A stretch of 17,641 nt of DNA from Phytoactinopolyspora endophytica (GCF_004138495.1 NZ_ML142869.1:46361-64001); one strand, 5' to 3'; shown: positions 1 to 7,982, numbered from the stretch's first letter. Notes: a model not told the origin generated them from the sequence alone. Numbers and translations are program-made.

Positions 1-102
1 AAGAAGGAGAAGATCCTCCGCCAACGTCGCGTTGTGATGAGCGGCAGTCTCGTTCGACTCCTTCGGAGGAGCCGAACGCGAATCCTCATGCTGTCCGGTC
101 AT
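1..102 (-). CDS. Probable GPP34 (GOLPH3-like) family protein, N-terminus only
   Basis: An open frame starts with ATG at 102 and runs off the left edge after 34 codons. The first 25 residues are polar and look disordered. They are followed by TLAEDLLLL, which resembles the opening of actinobacterial GPP34-domain proteins (Golgi phosphoprotein 3 family, a phosphoinositide-binding fold in eukaryotes with unclear bacterial role). A purine-rich AAGAAGGGA lies upstream of the start. Another ATG at 110 opens a three-codon dead end, so 102 is preferred. The gene follows the DUF2252 gene on the same strand after about 87 bases and could share its transcript. The call rests on a short motif at the cut edge, so it is tentative; any protein beginning with an amphipathic leucine-rich helix is an alternative. 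Confidence 0.5.
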   Translation of the reverse strand, partial: MTGQHEDSRSAPPKESNETAAHHNATLAEDLLLL

Positions 103-189
103 GTGCTCATATTCCCTTCTTGTCCCTTTGCCGTAGCCCGCGCCTCGGGACGGCACCGCTTCGTCACCCCGGCCACCGTGGTGCGCGTC

Positions 190-1569
190 CTACCATCCTC
201 GTTCTGCGGCCTTGACCTCCTTGTTCGCGATTGCGGTGCGTAGATCGGCGTGATCGGCGCAGGTCTGTTCGGCATAGGCGCGGGCGTAGCGGAGGATGCC
301 GTCAGCGAATGCCGCTCCTTTGCCGATGTAGCCGGCGATTGCCTCGGGGTCGCCGCTGCGCGCATGTGACTTTGCCAGCGCGTGGCCGCACGCCGCAGCA
401 AACTGCGGCAGAAATCCCGATATCTGCTTACCGCTGGGGATGACCTTCATATCGCGGAATTGCCGTACGTAGTAGTCATGGTTGTCGACGCGCATATGGC
501 CGAGGAAGATGTCGCTTGCCGTCTGCATGAGGCGTTGTCCGACGATGATCCGTTCGCCGTGGTTCGGAAGCTCGCTGGGTCCAAGGAACTCCTCATAGAC
601 CGATGCGGTCGCTTGTTTGGCCTGGGAGAACACCGACTGCCGGCTGCTGTCTCCTTCCAGCAGGTGCAGCCAGACGCGCATGCCGACGCTGCCGACGCCC
701 ACAATCTGCCGGACGGAATCAACGCGTCTGAATCGGTCTACGAGTCGTCGCAGATGCGGCGGGATCGAGGCAAGATAGGTGTCGTAGACCTGTTCGTAGG
801 CTCGCACCCGCTGCTCGTGGCTCATGCCTTCGTCTCTGCGCTTCATCGGGTCCAAGATGATGCGGCGTCGCCCGTTCTCTTCAGTGACGAGTTGCCGCAC
901 CGCGCCGTGATGCGTCCGCTTCCTCGACTGCTTCTCGATAGCACGAGCGGTGGCTTCGGCGAACTCTGAGGTCAGGCCCTCCAACGGCACGTCCGACGTG
1001 ATCTGGTCGTACCAGATGTCGAGCTCGCCCATGCGGGCATACCTACGCATCGCCTTGCGGTAGCCGTCGATTGCCGCGGACGCCGCATCCTCACCACAGC
1101 CCACGGGTAGCTGTTCCGAGTCCGAGAGTACATAGACGCTCGTGACGAGACGCTTCAGATCCCACTCGAACGGCCCGGGGAGGGTTTCGTCGAAATCCCG
1201 CGCGTCGAAGAGTAACTGTCGCTCTGGCGAGGCCCAGAACCCGAAGTTGAGGATGTGTGCGTCGCCGCACATCTGAACCGTCAAGCCTGAATGCGGCGCC
1301 GAGGCGAGATCGGCGGCCATCACAGCGGCAGCACCCCGCAGGTACGTCCACGGTGAGAACGCCATCCGAGCGTACCGCAATGGTAAGAGTTCGGGGTCGC
1401 GAACGGCCTCCTGTGCGCGTAGCCGGTCGATGGCTCTCATCTGACGGACGCTGGGGTCCCACCGCGCCGCGGCTCGGCGCGGTGCCTGCTGACGCGCACG
1501 GCGACCGTCGCGGGTGCCGGCGGCGACCTTCTCCGATGCGCGAACGCGTGGAACCGGCTCGCTACTCAT
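190..1569 (-). CDS. DUF2252 family protein
   Basis: A full-length 459-residue protein that matches the DUF2252 family in length and motifs. After a basic, probably disordered N-terminus of about 40 residues, it has GDAHILNFG at 102-110 and FDARDFDE at 121-128. These resemble the catalytic and metal-binding motifs of aminoglycoside-phosphotransferase/kinase-like folds, as family knowledge suggests; the substrate is unknown. No signal peptide or membrane segment is visible, so it should be cytoplasmic. Its ATG overlaps the stop of the upstream glutaminase gene as ATGA (1566-1569), which implies translational coupling and a shared transcript. The coupling hints at a joint role with glutamine breakdown, but that is inference. 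The family call is firm; the function is not known. Confidence 0.9.
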   Translation of the reverse strand: MSSEPVPRVRASEKVAAGTRDGRRARQQAPRRAAARWDPSVRQMRAIDRLRAQEAVRDPELLPLRYARMAFSPWTYLRGAAAVMAADLASAPHSGLTVQMCGDAHILNFGFWASPERQLLFDARDFDETLPGPFEWDLKRLVTSVYVLSDSEQLPVGCGEDAASAAIDGYRKAMRRYARMGELDIWYDQITSDVPLEGLTSEFAEATARAIEKQSRKRTHHGAVRQLVTEENGRRRIILDPMKRRDEGMSHEQRVRAYEQVYDTYLASIPPHLRRLVDRFRRVDSVRQIVGVGSVGMRVWLHLLEGDSSRQSVFSQAKQATASVYEEFLGPSELPNHGERIIVGQRLMQTASDIFLGHMRVDNHDYYVRQFRDMKVIPSGKQISGFLPQFAAACGHALAKSHARSGDPEAIAGYIGKGAAFADGILRYARAYAEQTCADHADLRTAIANKEVKAAERGW

Positions 1570-2891
1570 GAGTCACGCCTCTCGCCACGACTGCTGCCCT
1601 CGACCACAGTGTGCGGCGGGTTCACGGCTTGTTCAACGTCGCCGACGACGGTGACACGGCCGCCATCGCCTGGATCGGGCTCTGGGATCATCGATTCTGG
1701 GTCGACGAGATAGACCTCGTGACCTTCCAGCGTGAGCCGGCGCACGGCCTCCAGCAGCATGCGCCGGGCCACGTCGTCGATCGAGAAGACCATCGTGAGG
1801 TCCAGCGCCACTCTGGCCTCCCGGGGCGCGGTATCCACGATCTCCCGAACGACTCGCTCGGCTCCGGCAAAGCCGATCCCGCCCTGCAATCGGAAGACAC
1901 GGGTCGCGGCCGATCCGCTGCCGCGGACGTGGTTGGATCGCACGACGGCGCGCGCGGCGGCCGGAACCTCCATCACATGCAGACCCATATCGGCAGAGAA
2001 CCGTTCGAACAGTGACACGCCTCGAACACTGTTCCCATGGAGGTCCAGCCGCGGTGAGAAGGTGGCGATGCCGATCTGACCCGGGAGCGCGCCTATCAGG
2101 CCTCCGGCCACACCGCTCTTCGCCGGAATGCCGACCTGAGTCGCCCAGTCACCAGCCGCGTCATACATTCCGCAGGTGGCCATGACGCTCAGCACCTGTC
2201 GCACCACCCGCTCGTTTATCACTTGCTCGCCTGAGAGAGGATTCACCCCTCGGTTGGCCAACGTCGCTGCCATCATGGCCAGATCTCGCGCCGTGACGAG
2301 CACCGAGCACTGGCGGATGTAGCCGTCGACGATAAGCCTCGGGTCTTCAGTCAGGATGCTGTGACTGCGGAGCATGTGCGCGATGGCGAGGTTGCGGTGC
2401 GCGTTCTCCATCTCTGAGACACACACCGCCTCATCCACCTTCAACCGACGACCGGCGAACGCCGAAAGACCCTGGACCACGCGCTCCACCCGCTCTGTCG
2501 GATGCAGCTGCTCCGCACTGGCCAGCGCGTGTGCGGTGATCGCACCGGCGTTGATCATGGGATTGCGGGGACGCCCGGTGTCGCCTTCTAGGGAGATCTC
2601 GTTGAACGCCTCTCCGGATGGCTCGACCCCGACTTTGGCGAGCACAGCGTCGAAGCCGCGATCAGAAAGCGCCAGCGCATACGTGAACGGCTTGGAGATC
2701 GATTGGATCGTGAACTCGGTATCGATGTCTCCGGCACCGTAGACCACGCCGTCAACGGTGGCGAAGACCGCGCCGAGAAGCTCCGGATCCGCCGCCGCGA
2801 GCTCGGGGATGTACCCCGCGAGCTCCCCGGAAGTGTTTGACTCTACATCTCCGAGCACCTCGGTCAGATAGTCGGGAATCACTGACCGCAT
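1566..2891 (-). CDS. glsA: Glutaminase A with C-terminal STAS domain
   Basis: This protein should hydrolyse glutamine to glutamate and ammonia in the cytoplasm. The glutaminase domain covers about residues 15-310 and uses a beta-lactamase-like serine mechanism. The SxxK motif is S64-I-S-K67, with MINAGA at 112-117, ENAHRN at 162-167 and GVAGGLIGALPG at 260-271. A STAS domain follows at about 330-425, as in some bacterial and actinobacterial glutaminases, where it is thought to bind a nucleotide or a partner. I chose the ATG at 2891 because GAAGGAGG sits four bases upstream; an in-frame ATG at 2927 would add 12 residues and has no such site. The 441-residue length fits the two-domain form. It is first in an operon with the overlapping DUF2252 gene. 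Glutaminase can support acid resistance through ammonia release, but nothing here proves that role. Confidence 0.92.
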   Translation of the reverse strand: MRSVIPDYLTEVLGDVESNTSGELAGYIPELAAADPELLGAVFATVDGVVYGAGDIDTEFTIQSISKPFTYALALSDRGFDAVLAKVGVEPSGEAFNEISLEGDTGRPRNPMINAGAITAHALASAEQLHPTERVERVVQGLSAFAGRRLKVDEAVCVSEMENAHRNLAIAHMLRSHSILTEDPRLIVDGYIRQCSVLVTARDLAMMAATLANRGVNPLSGEQVINERVVRQVLSVMATCGMYDAAGDWATQVGIPAKSGVAGGLIGALPGQIGIATFSPRLDLHGNSVRGVSLFERFSADMGLHVMEVPAAARAVVRSNHVRGSGSAATRVFRLQGGIGFAGAERVVREIVDTAPREARVALDLTMVFSIDDVARRMLLEAVRRLTLEGHEVYLVDPESMIPEPDPGDGGRVTVVGDVEQAVNPPHTVVEGSSRGERRDS

Positions 2892-2895
2892 TCGT

Positions 2896-2903
2896 CCTCC
2901 TTC
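2896..2903 (-). promoter_or_regulatory. Strong ribosome binding site for glsA
   Basis: GAAGGAGG on the minus strand, four bases before the ATG at 2891. It decides between that start and the upstream in-frame ATG at 2927. Confidence 0.8.
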
Positions 2904-3231
2904 ATGATGGCCCGACCGTCCGAACACATGACCTACTCTGCGCAGCGCGCATCACGAGCGAGCCGGTGAAGGCGATCCCTCGAAGGTCGGCGTATGTGAT
3001 CCGTGGGCTTGCCGCAAGACTCGCACCGACGACGGCACCTTCGCGTCGGTAGAAGCCCCTTATGTGTTGCCAGCCGTCGGTTATGGCGCTGGCGGCTGTG
3101 CCTCTGAGGGCACTGGGGTGGACACCCGTTGCCTGACGAACCACGCCAGTGAGTACTACTCCCCTGGCGGTTTGCCCTGCATTTCGCCGTCGGCAGCGCA
3201 TACCAGTTGTGCTCTGGAGCCTTGGGCTCCA
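2904..3231. other. Non-coding or fully decayed stretch upstream of glsA
   Basis: I recognise no gene here. Open frames on both strands are short and have no family motifs. On the minus strand the sulfatase similarity fades out at about 3232 and stops appear soon after, so this may include the unrecognisable C-terminal end of that pseudogene. The glsA promoter must lie here, but I see no convincing -35/-10 pair. Confidence 0.4.
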
Positions 3232-3609
3232 AGCAGACAATGGGGAGAATGCCGACGATCGAGACAAGTTCGCCGCGTACATGGCCGGGCTGGACGCCGT
3301 AACCCTGGAAGAGCATCGGAATCCGGGTCAGGACCTCGCGCACGCCGGCGCCCTTCCGCTGGAGTCCGTATTCGCCGACATAATCACTATGATCGCTGAG
3401 CATGACGGTGAGCACCGGCCCGTCGAGCACCGACTGGGCGTGCCGACCAGGCGCTGGATCTGGTCGTCGATCATCGGAAGCGCACCGCAGTAGTTAGCGC
3501 GGTAGCGGCGCCATTGACTGTCGTAATCAGGGCGTTTCTGCTGGACGAGTTCTTGTAGCCAGAGCCAGTGGCCGCCCTTTGCATGGGCGGCTTCAGGGCC
3601 GTGGGCAAA
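3232..3609 (-). pseudogene. Sulfatase (alkaline-phosphatase superfamily) remnant
   Basis: Two minus-strand reading frames together make an internal sulfatase segment. The first, about 3609 down to 3445, contains RYRANYCGALPMIDDQIQRLV, the usual helix before the C-terminal sheet of type I sulfatases. A single-base-type frameshift at about 3438-3445 moves the match to the next frame. That frame reads SVLDGPVLTVMLSDHSDYVGE and then GAGVREVLTRIPMLFQGYG and ELVSIVGILP. The first of these corresponds to the metal-binding 'SDHGDxxGEhG' motif, here with Ser in place of the Gly. The N-terminal catalytic Cys/Ser-x-Pro-x-Arg region and the C-terminus are missing. It is therefore a dead fragment, not a working arylsulfatase. 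The frameshift could be a sequencing error, but truncation at both ends argues against a live gene. Confidence 0.65.
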
Positions 3610-3684
3610 CAACGGGAAGGGGGTCGCCCGGCTCGCCGCATACGACGACGTGGACATCGGGTTCACCCTGACCCGCTTCTGGCC

Positions 3685-3996
3685 GGCCGCCTGGCGCGGG
3701 CACAGCGGGCGCTGGTGCCGATCAACACACAGGCGCTGTGCGCCTTCGACCACCTCACCGAACACGGCGTGGACGTGCCGACCCGCGAGGCGGCACCGTT
3801 CCTCGCCCTCTACCGCACCGCATCCGAGCGCACCACACTGCTCGACGAACTGGAACACATCCGGTCCGCAGGCCAAGACCTACACTTCGACACCTTGACC
3901 GGCGGACAGGCCCGCGAACTGGAGCCGATGCTGGGAAACACCGTCGGCGCGGCGATCCGCCTGCACCGCCAGCGCTACATCGACCCCGGCGCCTTC
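3685..3996 (+). pseudogene. D-amino-acid dehydrogenase-like FAD oxidoreductase remnant
   Basis: About 104 residues in one plus-strand frame resemble the middle of DadA/DAO-type flavoproteins. They include RAQRALVPINTQALCAFDHL, TGGQARELEPML and RQRYIDPGAFVH. In intact relatives this region lies between the N-terminal FAD-binding Rossmann motif and the C-terminal substrate domain. Both ends are absent here: there is no GxGxxG dinucleotide motif upstream, and the match stops abruptly at Phe-Val-His near 3996. The neighbouring frame upstream (about 3626-3700) also looks coding but belongs to a different frame, so at least one frameshift or junction lies near 3685. A second coding-like run in another frame ends with a stop at about 4079. 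The fragment abuts the sulfatase remnant on the opposite strand, so two unrelated broken genes are joined. The family call is moderately sure. Confidence 0.55.
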
Positions 3997-4425
3997 GTCC
4001 ACCACTCGCCTCCCGCTGGGCCGAAGAACACATCACCGACGTACTCGTCGCACGCGAAACGGACGATACCCGCTCCTGAACGAGCCGGAGTACCGTCCCG
4101 CGAGCGGGCGACGCCACTCGGGCCGACCCGAGCCGTCCGAAACACTGATCGCGGCTAGGGACTACTAGCAGAGCCACGCTGCACAAGTGAGCCGAGTAGG
4201 ACAGTTCTGGCTGGTGCCGCCTCATGGTGTTCAACGAGAGAGTGCATGGTGCGGGCTGCGGTCCTGCCGAGTTCGAGTGTCGGGATGTGGAAGGTAGCTC
4301 GTGCAACCCTGAACACTTCGGAACGCGAATGTGGTCAAGATCGCGTGCTCCCATTATGCTCCCGCTTCGCACGAACGGCCGTCGATGACGTTGATCGACA
4401 GGCCGCCTAGCTGGGGAAATACGGG
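3997..4425. other. Gene-free stretch between the pseudogenes and tRNA-Val
   Basis: Apart from a short coding-like tail up to about 4079, I recognise no gene, repeat or integrase remnant. A long minus-strand open frame crosses it but is arginine- and serine-rich, has no motif and reads through the tRNA gene, so I treat it as chance. One inverted repeat is listed separately. Confidence 0.4.
4381..4399 (-). terminator. Weak hairpin downstream of tRNA-Val(CAC)
   Basis: GTCGAT and ATCGAC form a six-base-pair inverted repeat with a seven-base loop, about 27 bases past the 3' end of the tRNA on the minus strand. There is no U-run, so termination is only a guess. Confidence 0.2.
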
Positions 4426-4497
4426 TGGGCGATACTGGGTTCGAACCAGTGACCTCTCCGGTGTGAACGGAGCGCTCTCCCACTGAGCTAATCGCCC
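4426..4497 (-). tRNA. tRNA-Val (anticodon CAC)
   Basis: The 72-base cloverleaf reads GGGCGAT at the 5' acceptor end and ATCGCCC plus discriminator A at the 3' end. The anticodon loop TTCACAC is closed by CTCCG/CGGAG and gives anticodon CAC, reading GUG. The T arm contains GGTTCGAACCC. CCA is not encoded. Outside the anticodon arm it is nearly identical to the tRNA-Val(GAC) at 8016-8087, in the opposite orientation. It marks the right border of the decayed region, whose sequence lies on its 3' side, the side used by tRNA-targeting integrases. Confidence 0.97.
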
Positions 4498-4670
4498 TTG
4501 CGCGAGTAGAACCATATCTCACCCGGAGCCCCAACGCCGAACCGGCACCCCAACGCATGCCCCAGGCCACACGGGCTCTCAGATCCGCGTGTGACGCACA
4601 CCACCGAGACAGTTATAAATTCGTTACATAGAGCGCGTCACACCTTGCCTGACTCCGCGTCTTGGGGGGT

Positions 4671-5090
4671 ATGGAACACTCCACGGTCTCCCACCCGATC
4701 ATGCTCCGGCTGCTCACCGGCACGCCGGACCCGAGCCCGCTACCCGCGGACTTCGAGTACTCCATCCATGACCCGCTCTCCGTGACAGTGGCCTTCGGGA
4801 CGAACTCCGATGCCCCTGTCCGCTGGGTCTTCGCCCGTGACCTTCTCAGCGAAGGTCTCGACGGTCAAGCCGGCATAGGCGACGTCACGGTCTCGCCCGT
4901 CGGGAGTCCCAATGGGATCCCCGCCATCGAGATCCGCCTCTCCTCCCCCGACGGCGATGCGTTCCTGCGAGCGCCCGCCGACGCGATCGAGGAGTTCCTG
5001 GCCGAGACCTGGCGCCTGGTGCCACCTGGAACCGAGAGCCAGCACCTCGACATCGATCTCACATTGGACGCTTTACTGGATGGGGCATAA
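4671..5090 (+). CDS. ssgB: SsgA/SsgB-family sporulation and cell-division regulator
   Basis: A 139-residue protein with the compact length and signature of SsgA-like proteins. Features are PVRWVFARDLLSEGL at about 49-63, then GDVTV, then SSPDGDAFLRAP, and near the end VPPGTESQHLDIDLTL. In Streptomyces, SsgB helps recruit FtsZ to sporulation septa. No DNA-binding motif, signal or membrane segment is visible. I chose ATG 4671; a TTG nine bases upstream is also in frame. The only upstream purine tract is GGGGGG one base before the ATG, so the initiation site is not well supported by an RBS. It stands alone, followed by the CGNR regulator 105 bases on. The family is sure; assignment to SsgB rather than another SsgA-like paralogue is likely but not proven. 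Confidence 0.85.
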   Translation: MEHSTVSHPIMLRLLTGTPDPSPLPADFEYSIHDPLSVTVAFGTNSDAPVRWVFARDLLSEGLDGQAGIGDVTVSPVGSPNGIPAIEIRLSSPDGDAFLRAPADAIEEFLAETWRLVPPGTESQHLDIDLTLDALLDGA

Positions 5091-5195
5091 AGGGTCTATC
5101 ACTGTTATGTCCCTTTTCGGGCATCTGATGTTGTGCTACAGGCACTGAACGGTCTACGGTCAGCCAACCTGGAACTGTCCCAACAGAGGTAGGCC

Positions 5196-5750
5196 GTGAC
5201 TTTCAGCCACGACGTACAACACTCGCTCGGCGTCGTCGTCGACCTGGTCAACACCGCTCCAGAGAGCGGTGGCCAGGAGCTTCTTCCCGACGTCGACGCG
5301 CTTCGTGCCTTTGTCGCCGACAACATGATCAGTGACGTCGGCACGCTGACCCGCAGTGATCTGGCCAATGTCCAGGCCTTGCGCCGCAAGTTCCGGGACG
5401 TCTTCCTGGCGGAGCAGACCGAACAGGCATCGGCGCTCGTCAACGACCTACTGGCCAAGGCTCGGCTATGTCCCCGTCTGACCGACCATGACGGCTACGA
5501 CTGGCATATCCACTACTTTGCCCCAGGCGCGTCTCTCGCCGAGCATCTGCTGACCGACGGCGGCATGGCTCTGGCCTTCGTGGTGGTCGCGGCCGAGCAG
5601 GAGCGTCTACGGGTGTGCTACGCGCCGGATTGCGAGCGTGTGCTCGTGGATCTCTCGCGCAACCGGTCCAAGCGCTACTGCGACAGCCGCACGTGCGGCA
5701 ACAGACTGCACGTCGCCGCCTACCGCGAACGACGGCGCGCGGCCGGCTGA
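5196..5750 (+). CDS. CGNR zinc-finger (ABATE-domain) regulator
   Basis: A 184-residue protein with the two-part layout of CGNR proteins: an N-terminal ABATE-type domain (about residues 5-135) and a C-terminal treble-clef zinc finger. The finger cysteines are C141, C146, C162 and C167, the last within the diagnostic CGNR (167-170), followed by a basic tail. The family is predicted to bind DNA and act as a transcription regulator; the ABATE domain is thought to sense a small ligand. The GTG start at 5196 is supported by GAGGTAGG just upstream. The gene converges with pabC, whose end is 26 bases away. The ligand and targets are unknown. Confidence 0.9.
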   Translation: MTFSHDVQHSLGVVVDLVNTAPESGGQELLPDVDALRAFVADNMISDVGTLTRSDLANVQALRRKFRDVFLAEQTEQASALVNDLLAKARLCPRLTDHDGYDWHIHYFAPGASLAEHLLTDGGMALAFVVVAAEQERLRVCYAPDCERVLVDLSRNRSKRYCDSRTCGNRLHVAAYRERRRAAG

Positions 5751-5776
5751 TCCTGTCTGCTCGCGGCCCAGCCCGG

Positions 5777-6610
5777 CTACGGCTCGAACGTCTGGGCACT
5801 GCGGCGTGCGAACGCCGCCGCGGCTTCTGCCGTCACCGTTCCCGGTGCCGTCAGCTCACGACGCCGGCCGTCGTGAACCACCGCATGGACGGCCTGCACG
5901 TCACGCACCGACGACGTGAGGAAGATCTCCTCCGCATGGTCGAGGACGTCGAAGTCCAGCTCCGCCTCCTCCGCGCCGGTCCATTCGAGTACCAGCCCGC
6001 GCGTGATTCCGGCTAAACACCCCGATTCGAGCGGCGGCGTCAGCAGTCGCCCGTCCACCACGACGAAGATGTTGCTGCCCGTCCCCTCGCACAGCAGGTC
6101 CCGCGTGTTCGCGAACACGGCCTCGCTCGCTCCGCGCTCGCGCGCGTGCGCCAGTGCGATCACGTTCTCCGCGTACGACGTGCTCTTCAGGCCCTTCGTG
6201 GCGGCCCGTTCGTTGCGGCGCCACGGCACCGTCGCCACGGTCGTCGTCGGCGGGTAGGGATCCACGGGCGTGCAGGCCACGATCAGGGTGGGTGCCGCGT
6301 CGCCCCGCCCGGAACCGAGCGGCGCCACGCCGCCGGTGTAGGTGATCCGCATCCGTGCCAGGGGCGGAGCGCCCAGATCAGCGAGGACCTCGCCGACGGC
6401 TTTGCGAACCATCTCGTAGTCCGGCACCGGCAGCCCGAGGCCCGCCGCCGAGCGGCCCAACCGGTCGAGATGGCGCTGCAAGGCGAACGGCACCCCGTCC
6501 ACCACTTTCATCGTCTCGAACACGCCGTCCCCGACGGTCAGGCCGTGGTCCAACACGTTGACCTTCGCCTCAGCAGCCGGCGCAAGCTCGCCGTTCACCC
6601 AGATCAGCAC
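5777..6610 (-). CDS. pabC: Aminodeoxychorismate lyase / class IV aminotransferase
   Basis: A PLP enzyme of the branched-chain aminotransferase fold. The pathway position suggests it converts 4-amino-4-deoxychorismate to p-aminobenzoate and pyruvate, in folate synthesis. Features with GTG 6610 as start are DHGLTVGDGVFET at 21-33, RHLDRL at 47-52, the PLP lysine K142 in GLKSTSYAEN, and CEGTGSNIFV at 174-183. The GTG overlaps the pabB stop (GTGCTGA, 6604-6610), which implies translational coupling; an upstream in-frame start at 6658 lies deep within pabB and is unlikely. The 277-residue length is normal. A branched-chain or D-amino-acid aminotransferase is possible by fold, but linkage to pabB makes PabC the best call. 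The pabA glutaminase subunit is not in this window. Confidence 0.88.
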   Translation of the reverse strand: MLIWVNGELAPAAEAKVNVLDHGLTVGDGVFETMKVVDGVPFALQRHLDRLGRSAAGLGLPVPDYEMVRKAVGEVLADLGAPPLARMRITYTGGVAPLGSGRGDAAPTLIVACTPVDPYPPTTTVATVPWRRNERAATKGLKSTSYAENVIALAHARERGASEAVFANTRDLLCEGTGSNIFVVVDGRLLTPPLESGCLAGITRGLVLEWTGAEEAELDFDVLDHAEEIFLTSSVRDVQAVHAVVHDGRRRELTAPGTVTAEAAAAFARRSAQTFEP

Positions 6611-7617
6611 GATGCCAAGCTTACGAGACGTTCCGCCTTCAGTTCCGTCTCGGCCCACTCCTTCTCAGCGTTCGAGCCCCAGGTGATGCCGGCACCGGTG
6701 CCGAAGTAGAGCGTCTCGTCGTCGGCCCAGAATGTCCGGATTCCGACAGCCAGCTCACCTTCGCCGGTGTCGGCGTCCACCCAGCCGATCCCTCCGCAAT
6801 ACGGACCGCGAGGAACAGGCTCTAGATCGGCGATCGCCTGCAAGGCGCTCGACTTCGGCGCGCCGGTGACCGAACCGGGCGGAAAGGTGGCGTCCAACAG
6901 CTCGGGCCAGCCGGCGTCGTCCGTGAGCTCGCCGGAGACAGTCGAGACGAGGTGGACCAGGCCAGGATGCTTCTCGACGGAGAGGAGCTCCTCCACCGCG
7001 ATGGTGCCGGTCCGGCTGACCCTGGAGAGGTCGTTGCGGACCAGGTCGACGATCATCACGTTCTCCGCCTCGTCCTTGGCGGTCAGATCCGCCTCAGTTC
7101 GCCCGGTTCCCTTGATCGGCGACGACCAGACCTTACCGGCGCGACGTCGCAGGAACAGCTCGGGCGACGCCGTCACCACCTGTACGCCGGGCAGCTGGAC
7201 CAGACCACCGAAAGGTGCGTCGTGGTGCTCCGCCAGACGCGTGGCTAGCGGCACTAAGCCATCGGGCCCGAGTGCGGGCAGCGGCGCACTCATGACGCGG
7301 CAGACATTGACCTGGTACACGGTCCCCGCGGCGATCCGCTCACGCACGTCTTCGACGGCCGCGATGTACTGCTCGCGATCCAGCGACGTGACCCAATCGC
7401 CGCTGCCGGGCCCACGCCACGACGCCTCAGCGCGCAACGAGGTTCTCTCCCAGGTGTCGAATCTGGCGCATGTGACATCGCCCTCGAAATTCACGACGAC
7501 GGCCCACCGACCGGACCCGTCCAGCACCGCCGGGTCGTCGGCGATCTCAACCAATCCCGTGGCCAGGAGGCCGCCAAGATGCGCCACCGGCTGTATGGTG
7601 TCCGATGCGTGGTCCAC
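6604..7617 (-). CDS. pabB: Aminodeoxychorismate synthase component I
   Basis: The chorismate-binding subunit that aminates chorismate to aminodeoxychorismate, first step of the p-aminobenzoate branch of folate synthesis. Motifs in its 337 residues are PIKGT (167-171), DLVRND (191-196), GSVTGAPK (248-255) and GTGAGITWGSN (306-316). The lysine in PIKGT is the residue that marks aminodeoxychorismate synthases; anthranilate synthases have Ala there. The protein lacks most of the N-terminal domain seen in longer PabB/TrpE proteins, as is common in stand-alone short forms. It starts with GTG at 7617, with only a weak AGGTAG upstream. It forms an operon with the overlapping pabC. Glutamine amidotransferase activity must come from PabA or TrpG elsewhere. 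Confidence 0.9.
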   Translation of the reverse strand: MDHASDTIQPVAHLGGLLATGLVEIADDPAVLDGSGRWAVVVNFEGDVTCARFDTWERTSLRAEASWRGPGSGDWVTSLDREQYIAAVEDVRERIAAGTVYQVNVCRVMSAPLPALGPDGLVPLATRLAEHHDAPFGGLVQLPGVQVVTASPELFLRRRAGKVWSSPIKGTGRTEADLTAKDEAENVMIVDLVRNDLSRVSRTGTIAVEELLSVEKHPGLVHLVSTVSGELTDDAGWPELLDATFPPGSVTGAPKSSALQAIADLEPVPRGPYCGGIGWVDADTGEGELAVGIRTFWADDETLYFGTGAGITWGSNAEKEWAETELKAERLVSLASC

Positions 7618-7729
7618 GTCGTGCGACGCTACCTGATTGCGCGGGCGGCGTGCCCCATGCGTATTGGGTGGTCGTGACCGCCGTGACCCGCCTCGTACGC
7701 AGTGGATCTCAGATCGTCTACCCCCGTGT

Positions 7730-7759
7730 TTGGAATCAGGGGCCCAGATGGGCTAATGT
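7730..7759 (+). promoter_or_regulatory. Candidate promoter of the tRNA operon
   Basis: TTGGAA (7730-7735) and TAATGT (7754-7759), separated by 18 bases, lie about 50 bases before tRNA-Gly. Both hexamers match the housekeeping sigma-70 consensus at four of six positions. The spacer contains a small GCCC/GGGC inverted repeat. Confidence 0.45.
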
Positions 7760-7810
7760 TCTATCCGCACCCGGGTTCACCGGAACACCTCGGTGAGCCA
7801 AGGGCGCGGT

Positions 7811-7883
7811 GCGGACGTAGCGCAGCTGGTAGCGCATCACCTTGCCAAGGTGAGGGTCGCGGGTTCGAATCCCGTCGTCCGCT
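7811..7883 (+). tRNA. tRNA-Gly (anticodon GCC)
   Basis: A 73-base cloverleaf with acceptor stem GCGGACG/CGTCCGC and discriminator T. The anticodon loop TTGCCAA closed by TCACC/GGTGA gives GCC. The T arm contains GGGTTCGAATCCC. It is first of three tRNAs in the same orientation. No CCA is encoded. Confidence 0.97.
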
Positions 7884-7889
7884 CGGAGC

Positions 7890-7906
7890 GAGGCCCGCCA
7901 GGCCTC
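7890..7906 (+). promoter_or_regulatory. Spacer hairpin between tRNA-Gly and tRNA-Cys
   Basis: GAGGCC and GGCCTC form a perfect six-base stem with a five-base loop, filling the short gap between the tRNAs. It may help fold or process the precursor; it has no U-run and is unlikely to terminate. Confidence 0.4.
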
Positions 7907-7911
7907 ACCTC

Positions 7912-7982
7912 GGTGGAGTGGCCGAGAGGCGAGGCAACGGCCTGCAAAGCCGTCTACACGGGTTCAAATCCCGTCTCCACCT
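7912..7982 (+). tRNA. tRNA-Cys (anticodon GCA)
   Basis: A 71-base cloverleaf with acceptor stem GGTGGAG/CTCCACC and discriminator T. The anticodon loop CTGCAAA closed by ACGGC/GCCGT gives GCA. The T arm contains GGGTTCAAATCCC. It is the middle gene of the Gly-Cys-Val operon; no CCA is encoded. Confidence 0.97.

Noticed and set aside
382..969. A plus-strand frame of 195 codons opposite DUF2252
   Set aside because: Mirror image of a real coding region; no motif or RBS.
4381..4425. Possible att site beside tRNA-Val(CAC)
   Set aside because: I looked for a second copy of the tRNA 3' end (TGGGCGATACTGGG) between 2900 and 4420 and saw none; no integrase gene is present.
3755..4570. A minus-strand open frame of about 270 codons covering the decayed region and the tRNA
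   Set aside because: It runs through a tRNA gene, is Arg/Ser-rich and has no domain; it lies antisense to the flavoprotein remnant.
4591..4785. Small plus-strand frame before and over the ssgB start
   Set aside because: No RBS and no motif; it overlaps the well-supported SsgB-like frame.
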